64,000 nt of DNA from Chrysomallon squamiferum (lineage: Eukaryota; Mollusca; Gastropoda; Neomphalida; Peltospiridae): contig CM022670.1 of assembly GCA_012295275.1 (NCBI GenBank), forward strand, positions 18,187,698 to 18,251,697. The letters are read 5' to 3'. The notes beneath the pieces are model-generated. The model was not told the DNA's origin. It worked only from the letters and a program-made list of their open reading frames with translations, and did not search any database. A program made the translations under genes and the position numbers. This document shows positions 53,733 to 64,000 of this stretch, piece by piece. Every line of letters starts with the position of its first letter. The stretch's first letter is position 1.

Positions 53733-54739
53733 AATCCTGATAATTACAAAACAAAAGAAAATATGCTTGGGATAAAATCTTTCTACAGCATTTTTCACAG
53801 CAGTCTTACTATTTAAAATATTCCCAGAACTGGATTGCAAAAAATAGTAAACGTAAGTCTAATTAAAAATGATATGGCAGGATACACATCCCTGCGAACT
53901 GCCATAACTTGTACAGAGGTTGCTAATGTAATGTTTAAATCATACCAAACAGAAATGAAGTCCCCATCAAAGGAGCAGCAACAAGCTGATCAGCTATAAT
54001 TTTCTTTGCAATTGTCCGTTTTGCTGTTCCAACAAGAATCTTGTCTAGCAGCAAGTACCAATAATGGTTGGGTGGTCCCAAGACCAAACCAACAGCAAAC
54101 ATGCGTCCTAAGGAATCCATTGAAAAATAAACATCATTAACTAGTAAAAATATTTTCATTATTTAAGTAAATAGAAAAGTGATCACTGAAATATATGCAT
54201 TAACTTGATTAAGATATAAATTCTAAACTGAATGATGTGAATCAAATTTTAATTAAAATGTTGATAATGAAGTATACATATGATACTATAATTACCCATT
54301 ATATTATTGAATTTATTCATTTATATTTGAATTTTGAATCAAAAATGTTTTGTCTTTAACAAAATTACAGAACGGCATATTAGATAACGTCACTGATAAT
54401 AGCAACAGCAATAGTAATCTGAAAACTAAATATAAATTTGTTCGTTTAATTTTACTGCATTATAGATATTTATGTAACAATTCAGTATGTATTCAGTACA
54501 TATAACATACAGAAACAAGAAAAATTAATGAAAAGGAAACATAATTTAACCTCTACTTTTGTTGCATCTATACCTGTTCTTTTCCAGTCGTGGTCTTTTG
54601 AGTCAGATCTGTACAAGTTCTCCATTTTTTGACAAAATATATCACCAAGGCCTAACATAAAGCCACTAGTGCCAATGTTTGTTATTAATAAATATTTTGT
54701 AAACAATTTCTCGGAGAGCAGTTTCAATGTTGTCAACAT
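49031..54739 (-). CDS. MPV17L2: Mpv17-like protein 2
   Basis: Five coding exons on the minus strand join in frame: 54574-54739, 53946-54107, 53420-53496, 52730-52858 and 49031-49087. They encode 196 residues (human MPV17L2 has 206). Family landmarks are LLITNIGTSGFMLGLGDIFC in exon 1, GRMFAVGLVLGPPNHYWYLL and IIADQLVAAPLMG in exon 2, LKECSKEWKEKFPTIYCMDW across exons 3-4, then WPPAQFINFTFLPTRYRVAY and LLWDTVLSYIKHW. These match the Mpv17/PMP22 four-helix membrane family. The human protein sits in the inner mitochondrial membrane and supports mitoribosome assembly. The first true ATG is at 54739; the longer frame upstream has only a GTG. The last exon encodes a short variable tail ending ITDLESFR and is supported by splice signals and phase rather than by conservation. 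Confidence 0.93.
51882..52540. mobile_element. hAT-type MITE in MPV17L2 intron 4
   Basis: The left end CAGGGGTGGGCAACCCTTGG and the reversed right end CAGGGTTGGACAACCTTTTA form typical hAT terminal inverted repeats. GCATGC motifs lie next to both ends. A clean eight-base target duplication is not visible; the flanks (GAGAAACA and GTATAAAC) share only part. No transposase ORF is present in about 659 bases. Confidence 0.7.
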
Positions 54740-55223
54740 GGTGAATGTCTGTAAGTGTTCACGAAAATATAAACATGACACCTGTCACTTTTGTCCTTCC
54801 CCACACGTGCCGCCTTCCATATTTAAATTTAGTTGTTTTATATCTAGCAACAAACCTGCGACCAGTCAATGAATGCAAGCCTTGATGGTCATGAATATTC
54901 AACAACCAAAGTTATCGCACTAACTGCCAGTATTTGCATCGAGTAATTAATTATTCAAAATGCAAGCAGCTGACATACTAAGTTATATAATAAAAACTGA
55001 GATAAATTATTATTACTCAGATATACTGGAAAATAAATTTTATTAAGACCTCAGTTACTGTATTACAAAAAATATAATTATGTATTTTGTAAATGGTAAG
55101 TTGACCGTTTAGATTTCAAAGAACATTTCTAATTAAATACATTAGTGGCTAAACTATTGAATTATTATTAAAAATAATTCTATTTCTGTGGTAAGCATCT
55201 AATTCATTGACATACAAAGTGTT

Positions 55224-55322
<99 letters not shown>

Positions 55323-56453
55323 ATTTGATAATTTTTATTATTATTATAAATATATAGTTTTAAGATGCTGGAAAACAAAATATGTATAGTAAATCTTTTT
55401 ATGATAATGACATTACTGATTACAATATAATTTTATATTAATATACGTAACTTTGCAGCTGTTGGGTTAAATAAATCACCAGTAAATTTCTGATATTCCT
55501 AATTTAAGGAATATGGAACGTATGTTCGGTTAGTGGCGGACTTACAGGATTTTTGTGTTTATGTGTGTTTTGTCTGTTGGTGTATGTGTATTGTGTTTTT
55601 TAAGGTCCTGATCTTGAATTGTTATAGGTCACTTCGAAAGCAGAAACGAGGTATAATATATCAGTCACACTTTTACACTTTACATTTCCTGTTCAGTACA
55701 GAAGTAATAATAAAAAATAAAAATAATAATAATTAAATTAAATTTAAAAAAAAAAAAAAATCAGGCAGTATGGACTTAAGTCGATTTTGTGACTTCATTA
55801 GTTTCATGTTTAGATCCACCCCTTTTTCGATTTCGTTAATAGTAATAATAACTGAATGTTCATCTTTTATTAATATTCTGATTAATTTTAAAATTATTTT
55901 TCAGTTAACTGTATATTCATCTTTAAATTTCTAGGAATTAATTTACTGTTGCGATCAGTAACTACAATAATCTGCGAGTCCTATTTCGTATTTGGGTGGA
56001 CTGTTAAAAATATCGGTATGCACTAGGTGAAGATGCAGCTTTCCCACATCATGCATATATAATAAACGATAGTTAAGCTACACCTCTTGGTATTATTTAT
56101 ACATATTTTATTTAAACTACATTAAATTTCGGATAAATCTTTAAAATCACTAATGTATCTGTAGTAATAATATTGTAACAGCAAGTAACCTCATCCCGCT
56201 GTTATGAGCATTGTTATTAACTGGTTTTTCATATTTATTACGATAGAAAATATTTTCGTACACTGTCTCTCCACGGTGTTTCGTATCAGTTACATAGACA
56301 GAAGTTTTATCAACAAACACGAAGGGGTACAGTCGATCATTTTCGAAGGGTAGTGTTGACCGCGAAAGGTTTCTACACGTGCCAAAGTTTATGATTATTA
56401 CTCAAACCACTTCATTTACTCTGTTTTGATTATTATGTTATAAGGTTAACATA
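54740..56453. other. Head-to-head intergenic region, MPV17L2 and PPM1G
   Basis: Both promoters should lie here. A (GA)n array occupies 55226-55320. A segment at about 55530-55825 has weak hAT-like ends (AGTGGCGGACTTACAGG on the left, reversed AGGGGTGGATCTAAACA on the right). The rest shows no ORF or repeat I can identify. Confidence 0.5.
55226..55320. repeat. (GA)n microsatellite
   Basis: A near-perfect GA array of about 95 bases. Confidence 0.95.
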
Positions 56454-59400
56454 ATGGGTGTCTACCTTTCTGCACCGATTACAGAAAAAGTGTCTGTTGA
56501 TAAAACATGTAAAAACTTTGTATATGGAGCGTCGTCTATGCAAGGATGGCGTATGACACAAGAGGTAAACAGTTCAGTGGAAGAAAGAAAGAAAAAATTA
56601 AATTAAATTTAACCAATAAATTAATGTAACAAAGAAATATAACTATAAGATACATATAGCAGTATTATTTTATTGTTAGTTTAATGCAGAAAAGTAAAGA
56701 CTGGCACCACTGTTAACCACACCCAAATTAACTTACGATCCTGTTTCTATTTCACTTTCAGCAATTGAACTATTTCAATTTGTGACTGTAAATATAAATT
56801 ATAATACTTAATTATACAGTTAATAATATAGTATCAAAGGTTGCTGTACACAGTATAATTTTGCACACAGTTTTAAATATTTTGTTAAATTGATTGTTTT
56901 TGTGAAAAGAACATGTTTATTCTGATAATCTGTAACAAAAACTTGTCTGGAAAACTTATTATTTATTATTTTTATTCCATTATTTCGAATATTCATGCAA
57001 AACTGAACAAAATAAAATAAATAATAATAAATATATGTCACATAACTTGTGAAAGTTCAACAATATTTTGTTATAATTCTTATTTGCTAATTAGACAGCA
57101 TGATATAACATTCAGATGTATTTACATTTTGAGAAGTCAGCTGTGTGTGTCTTTTGTGTTATTGTGGTTGCTCTTATTTACTTTCAATCATATCTTGAAA
57201 ATGAATTATGTAAAAGTATTATCTGATCTAAAATTTGTAACTTTTTATGTTCCATTTTCTTTTATATTCAGTCTGAAATGTCATGTGAATTTATTTTGTC
57301 AGGATGCACACAACTGCTGTCCAGATTTTGATCCTGACAGAAATGGCTCATTATTTGCAGTTTATGATGGACACGGAGGTAAATAAATGTTTATGATGTA
57401 GTATTATTCTTAAATACCTTCTTGAAAAGGACTCAAGGAGCATATAAAATATCTGTTACTTTTGTTTTCACAGCTAGAAATCTAGACTACGGTGACAGCA
57501 TTTTTATTTCTTGTCTTATAATTATACAAAAATTTTGTTTAATTTATTATCTGTTTATATTTACATTAACTATTCCTTCTGAAACAGGGGCAGAGGTAGC
57601 TTTGTATGCAGCTTTACATCTTCCAGACTTCATTAAAAGTCTCAAGTCATATCAAGATGGTGACTACAGGGCAGCACTAGAAGAAGCATTTCTACGTTTT
57701 GATGCTACTCTTGTGGATGATAAAGTGATTGAAGAACTCAAAGGTTTGGCTGGAGAAGATCCTGGTGAAGATGAAGGTTAGTTAATAAGGATTATTTTTG
57801 CTCTAATTTGTTATCATTAGTGGTGGTTATTGTAGCAGTAGCAGAACTAGTGATTTTTGAATAGTAGTAAAAAAATTATTAAATAAGGTTATTTTCTAAA
57901 AGAGTGTTTAAGTATCTATATATATGTTTTATATATAATCAAAACTGAGTTTATATTCTTAGTAGCATCATTCTAAAAATGTATGCAAATTTTTGCTTTG
58001 TCATTTGAATATATATATAGATAGATAGATAGACAGACAGATATATATGAACATTCAGTTACCAAAGATGTAAAACAAGGAAAAAAACAAAATGCATGAA
58101 TTTTTCAGGTGCACCAGAAGCTGTTGGGAAGCGTGAAGCAGACATGCTTTGTGCTGAGGCCAACATGCCTCTTGATGAACTCCTGGCCAAATATGAGCCA
58201 GCATCGGGCACACCTCTACCTCTGAGAGACATTCGCAAGAAGGAAAACATTCTGTCCCCAGTTGTCCATAATAAACACAGGTTCCTAGAAAAGGGTGACT
58301 GCAGTGCAGATTCACCCAGTGGAGATGGTGACAGCCATATAGACTTTACCAGATCCAGTTCTTTAGTCACCAACCTTCAAGGCAAACTCAGTAATGGACA
58401 TGCAGAGAATGAAAACAATCTAAACACAGAGAAAGAGATGCAGAACAATCAAAACCAGAACAGAAACACACAAGAGGCAGAGTTGAGCAGTTCAGTAACA
58501 TCTGAAATCTCTGAAGTTAAAACTGCTGTAGAAGAATCACCTGCTGCTGATAGCTCAACATCTCACACTATGGTAATTTTTACTTTATGAAGTCTAACTA
58601 TATTCTACATAACTAAAAGTTATTCCTTTTGTCAATGCTGTCTAATCTAAATTAATGATGAAGTATTACAAGAAAAAAAGTAGTTCTGGGCACTGCAGTT
58701 TTTTTGTAGTTGTACTGTAACACTTTAAAGAATATTTATACAAATGTGATGTTTACCTGGTGCACCAGTAATGAATGAATAAAAAGGCACATTTTTTTTT
58801 TTTTTTTTTTTTGAATTCCTATTTTTCATAGATTATATTCAGTAATTTTCAGCTTGAATCACAATCTGAATGCTGTGAAATATTATACTAATTAAGGTAA
58901 TGTGGGAAAAAATGAAACATGATAATGATTATATAATCTTAAATATATTGTTAGTTTAGTTTACATTATTTTTGTTTTTGAAAAATGGAAAAATTTTTTT
59001 TTTGTTTTGTTGTTATTTTTTCAGTTATACTAACCTTCAAATACTCAGGCATTGAAGTAATGTTTTTATATGTCAACTAGAACATTTGTATCATTATTTT
59101 ATGTTAATTCTTAATATTTCTTTTCTGTTACAACATTTCCTTTTTAATTATTTTGCTTTTGAAGAAACGAAGCTCAAAAGGTTCATCTGTGTCCAGTTCA
59201 TCAAGCACTACTAAAGATTTTGTCAGCAGTAGTGTGGAACAACAATCATCAATATCTGAAGAACCAGTCTGTCAGTCTTCAGGTGACATTCCCAGTGGAA
59301 ACAACAGCATTCAAAGTGATAGTTGTTCTCAAACCTCCAGCTGTCAAGAAAATGCTCGAGTTTGTGGTGATAGCAAGGTGGATGACTGCTCTGGGCCTCA

Positions 59401-62400
59401 CAGCAGTAGTGATTGTCCAAGCAGTAGCAGTGATGTTCCCAAGAGCAGTTCTCAGGACAAGGCAGACTCTTCTGGAAATGAAGTGGATGCTGTCAGCAGC
59501 AGAGGAGATAGAGATGGCCCCACTGATGGTGGCAATGATGATAGAGTTGGAAATGAGGCCACTGGAAGTGAAGGTGATGGTGTTGACAGTGGGAAGGAAG
59601 CAAGCTGCAGCAAAAAAACATTGCAAGAAACAAGTGGGAGTGGTGATGGTCCATGTGGGAGTGGCAGTTTGGATGGACCAAGTAGTAGTGTTGAAGGGGA
59701 GGAAGCAGGGGGATCAGGCAGTCAGTCTGGGGCAGGTGTTACTGACAGACCAGATCTTATAACCGGTGATGATAGTGATGATGATGACGACGATGATGAT
59801 GAGTATCAAGAAGACAGGTTAGATGGAAATGGATTCTTCAGATTTTTGATTTATGTTAAGAGATAATTTTCATATGAATGGTTGGGAAAGGTGTGATATT
59901 TTATTCTAAATATTTTAAGCATTGTTATGATAATTATTGTGGACAGTTTTATAATTAAAGGTTTTTGATTGCTTCTTATTTATTTTCAATCATTTCTTAG
60001 CTGTTCTAAAATATGAAACTATTTATATTCCATTTTCTTTTACATTCAGTCTGAAATATATGTAATAACACAGATACACTGTACCTGTAACATTTAGTCC
60101 AATAACACAAACATGATTATTTAAAAACTATATTTGAACTATTATCTATAATTATTTTTCTTGCAGTGAAGAAGATTTTGAAGATGATGACGATGATGAT
60201 GAAGAAGAGGAGGAAGAGGAAGGAGAAATTGATGGTACAGGTTTCCAGCAGTGTGTAGACATGTCCAATGAAGAGGTATAACTTACTTCAACAAATGTTT
60301 CTTGGTGCTGGCCAGAAATAACATATTGTGTGGATAGTGTCCTTGGGTTTAAATGTTATATCTGAAAGGTATAGACTATCCAGAGTGTTAATACTTCTTT
60401 TTGGGATTCAGGCCAATCACTTGTTCTGCTTTTATCACATGCTGATAACTGAATCATTAACGCACACATATATATATATATAGTTTAAAATGTATTTAAA
60501 AAGCAGGTCAGCAAATTCATCTTTCATTTTAAGGAACGAAAAGTAACTAAATTTGGGACTTTCCCACTAGATTTTTCATTCATATTGCTACATTTTTTTT
60601 TTTTTTTTTTTTATTGTTGTTTTTTGGAGGGGGAGGGGTGTAGATGGTAAACACTTTTCTTCTGTTTTTTTCTCTTTTGTTTTTAAATTATTGCTTTTTA
60701 TTTTATTTTATTTATTCTTTTCCACTGATAAATTACTTTCTTTATTTTTTGTTTTAGCCAGGTTCAGACAGTGGGTGTACAGCATGCTTAGCTCTGTTTC
60801 TGGGTAAAGATCTGTGGGTGGCCAATGCAGGTGATTCCCGGTGTGTGCTTTCTCGAGCTGGGAAGGCTGTGGATTTATCTTTTGATCACAAACCAGAAGA
60901 TGACATTGAGAGAAAGCGAATAGAAAAAGCTGGTGGAAAAGTCACTTCAGATGGAAGAGTCAATGGCGGTCTGAATTTATCCAGAGCTTTAGGTTTGTAT
61001 CAGTTTAAAGCACTTTGAAAGTGTGAGAAAATAGATAATAATTTGTAGTAAAATTATATTTTGCTTGATGTCATTTTTCTTTTTGTTTTATATATTTTAT
61101 TTTATATTTTATTAGCATTATTTTCTTGGATTTTCTCTTTTTTGCCTAAATTAAAATTGTTGTACTGATTTGTGTATTACTTGCTTCGGATTATACTTAT
61201 ATATTTAATGCTTTCAAATGTGGACTTCCAGGGAAAGTAGACACTTCTCTCACAGACCAAGAGATGATCGTCTTCCAGTTATATCAAGTCAATTCTTATT
61301 GATTTTAGGATTTGTGCATAAAATCCTCATGGATAGGCACTATAAACTGTGTAGTAAAAGAATGGTCATGATGTCAGTGTATGTTAAAACAAACTGTGTA
61401 GTAGTTTTGGTCAGTCATAAACAAGATACCACAATGATTGGCATGTAAATAATGCAGTTTAGTTGCTTCAGCCAGTCTGAAAGGGTCATGCTGATAATAC
61501 TGAGTCTGCACTTCAGGTTTTACTGGCTATTATTCTATGGCACAGGCTATTACTCTGTAAAATTCTTTGTATGCAAATTAAACTTGGTTTCAGGATCACA
61601 AACAATAGAGCACAAGTGTACAACATGTCCTGTGAGTCCAAGTACTGTTCAGATGCAATTTTTTTTTAATTATAAACTGAATTATAAAATTTGGTTTATT
61701 TTTGGTTGAAGTATAGCTCCATCAAAGAATACTTTTGATTGCAGTGAAATCACAGCTAGTAGAAAGTTAAGAAAACTCTTTTGTGTTTTTACATCAAATA
61801 TCCAACTTATCACACCTGCACCTTTAATTGCCTTTCTTCTCATGATGATACATATTATATTGCCTCTAATTACTACCTGCAACACCTTTCTGGAGTAGGC
61901 ATGTTTGTGTATTGCAGAAGATTATCATAATAGTCCTTTTAAGTAGTGTGTCTGTGTGTATTTATCAAGATCTATTTTTTTGACATATTACCACTAATTA
62001 TTTCAAACATTTAAAGAGAGAAAAATCAATGTATATGTTTAAAGAAAGAAGTGCTGTGCTATTATTTAAACATTTTGAACCCATCTAAATTTGTTTAGTG
62101 TATCTGAATTTTATACATATCAGCTGAAGCAACAGTGAAAACAAAACAAATAATAATAAATAAAATTTAATTCAGTGAGAGTAAAAACGGCAGAAACACC
62201 ACTCTTTAAACTCAGAAAAACCCAGACAAGCATGAAGACATTGATAAATTCTAATTCAGTGGTTGGCAACATTTTGGAGAGACGGGTTCAGAAAGCTAAT
62301 CAGTTTAAAGAAAAAACAACGAAGTTAATGTAATAATTGTTGTCAAAGTGTTCTGTCAAAACTGTACTGTTAATGCTTAAGGTGCTTTAATATGCAGTTT

Positions 62401-62895
62401 GTCATTATAAATTGGTATATTTTTTTTGTTCTATTGAAATTATTAGATGGTATATTTACATATATTTTTTTCAACTTTTGTTTTCTCCCATCAAAATCTT
62501 TAATTTAAAAAAATATATATATATAATTCGGTATATAACACTTTTTTCAATGGCTACTCAAAAGCCATTATTGTAACTTAATCCTTAATTTGATTTTCAG
62601 GGTCACATTTATACTTTTATTCTTTTATTAATTCATACATTCATTCGTTCATTTACAGGAGATCATTACTACAAACGCAATGAAGAATTACCAGCCCAGG
62701 AACAGATGATAACTGCACTGCCAGATATTGAACATGTTACTATTGGTGATGATGATGAATTTGTTGTTATTGCCTGTGATGGAATATGGTGAATAACTTA
62801 GTATATATAATTATTATTATATATATATTATTAATTGTGAATAGTCATTGTGTAAAATTGTCTAACTGTGATAATTTTAATTGTATTACTATTAT

Positions 62896-62936
<41 letters not shown>

Positions 62937-63196
62937 CTGTTTATGAAGAAATTCCAGAATAGTTTAATTCTTTTAATATAAGTTTACAGAATGAAAAAAT
63001 ATATATATTTGTTGGATAGAAATAATATTTTATTTCTCTTTTTTAATGTCAAATAATGTTGGAATTTTTAATATATATATGTATATTTATTTAATTGACT
63101 GTCATAATGATTTTTATAATTATTTTAATCATAATTTTTTATTTTTTTATTTTTTTTTACGTTTTCTTTTTCTAATTTATTTATTTTTTTATTTAT

Positions 63197-63229
<33 letters not shown>

Positions 63230-63440
63230 TTTCAGGAACTACATGTCGAGTGAAGATGTTATTTCAATGGTTGGGCAGGAACTAAAAGATCCTGAAAAAC
63301 GGAAAAAACCATCGTTGATATGTGAAAAGGTGTGTGTCAGTTAAAAATATTTATATCTCTTTCTGTAAACACTACTAATAAACCAGAAGTTTTATTAAAT
63401 TATTACTGGTTTATAATGTGTGTGTTTTTTTTAATTATTA

Positions 63441-63483
<43 letters not shown>

Positions 63484-64000
63484 TTGTTGAACAGAATCTT
63501 TCTTAAATGCATTTCTTCGTATTTGAAAAAAATTGCAATTTTTGTTTTTATTATAATTTTTCATTTTAATAAAATATATTACCTTTACACAAGTCATAAA
63601 AAAATTATCTGTTAAGTAACTATTATTTTTTTCGTATTTTATCATATAATGTTTTATTTCTATATATTAAGTTTAATACCATAATCAAATTAAATACATA
63701 TATGACATAATAAGATTAAAAAGCATCAACACGTAATTTTGTTATGTTTTTATGATAATATATATGATGCTTTAATAGTATTGACAATACACCATTATTT
63801 ACTGGTTTTCAAATGAGTTATTTCCTCTTTTTTATATTATTTTTTTTTTTTTTGTTTTCTTCTTTCTAGATGTTTGACCACTGCCTAGCTCCTAACACTT
63901 TTGGTGATGGAACTGGCTGTGATAACATGACTTGCATTATAATTGTACTCAAACCACAGAGCATATCATCTTCATCAGAAGCCAGTAAACGATGTGCTGG
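56454..64000 (+). CDS. PPM1G: PP2C-family protein phosphatase 1G (3' end beyond window)
   Basis: Ten coding exons join in frame: 56454-56564, 57303-57378, 57588-57776, 58109-58572, 59165-59817, 60167-60275, 60758-60992, 62659-62788, 63236-63329 and 63870 to beyond 64000. About 730 residues are seen, against 546 in the whole human protein. The start [10 protein letters not shown] fits the N-myristoylation consensus. Metal-site and fold motifs are [14 protein letters not shown] (D38), VYDGHGG (D59), NAGDSR (D560), [30 protein letters not shown] (D653) and [12 protein letters not shown] (D705). As in other PPM1G proteins, a low-complexity acidic insert splits the catalytic domain, here spanning residues 126-534. 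It includes a Ser-rich stretch in exon 5 and Asp/Glu runs in exons 5-6. PPM1G is a nuclear Mn/Mg-dependent Ser/Thr phosphatase linked to pre-mRNA splicing and histone exchange. Confidence 0.95.
62899..63229. repeat. Poly-T tracts in PPM1G intron 8
   Basis: Long T runs at about 62899-62937 and 63200-63228 flank AT-rich sequence. The second run forms the polypyrimidine tract directly before the exon 9 acceptor (TTTCAG at 63230-63235). Confidence 0.85.

Noticed and set aside
54740-54781. N-terminal extension of MPV17L2 (SCLYFREHLQTF)
   Set aside because: It begins at GTG, not ATG; the first ATG is 54739.
59220-59762. 180-codon plus-strand ORF and minus-strand ORFs inside PPM1G exon 5
   Set aside because: Shadow frames of the Ser/Asp-rich PPM1G exon, whose frame is fixed by splice phases on both sides.
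61218-61885. ORFs in PPM1G intron 7
   Set aside because: No domain match and no splice context that keeps the phase between exon 7 and exon 8, which join directly as ALGDHYYK.

Overview
The window is animal nuclear DNA: AT-rich, intron-dense, and full of long microsatellites and short inverted-repeat transposons, with genes split into small exons at GT-AG borders. Gene content and repeat style fit a lophotrochozoan, most likely a cephalopod mollusc such as an octopus. The organism is an inference; the gene identities rest on translations of the exons.

Left part (1-14 kb). A minus-strand secreted LDLa/EGF protein gene runs off the left edge. Its 5' end faces the plus-strand gene for ATPAF1, a mitochondrial F1-ATPase assembly factor, which is complete in nine coding exons. 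ATPAF1 converges on a complete minus-strand PITHD1 gene of six coding exons. Three MITE-like elements lie in introns of ATPAF1 and PITHD1.

Middle part (14.7-30.6 kb). This is a degenerating tandem array on the minus strand. Each unit pairs a small two-exon gene for a ZAR1-type 3CxxC zinc-binding domain with all or part of a second, unrecognised ORF, here called P. Units 1, 2 and 3 are near-identical with a period of about 2.69 kb. To their right lie older, rearranged units C, B and A. Units 1 and 3 keep an open zinc-binding gene, unit 2 is frameshifted, and only unit A keeps an intact P ORF (245 codons). At 22.37-22.79 kb the sequence interleaves two registers of the repeat unit, which looks like a mis-assembled junction, so the true copy number is uncertain.

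Right part (30.6-64 kb). About 11 kb of microsatellite-rich intergenic DNA leads to an intronless 647-codon plus-strand ORF of unknown function. Next come a complete minus-strand MPV17L2 gene (mitochondrial inner-membrane family, five coding exons) and the first ten coding exons of a plus-strand PPM1G-type PP2C phosphatase that runs off the right edge. The recognised genes are housekeeping functions with no operon-like link. The unusual content is the ZAR1-like/P array and the two unrecognised proteins, which share a short C-terminal-type motif.
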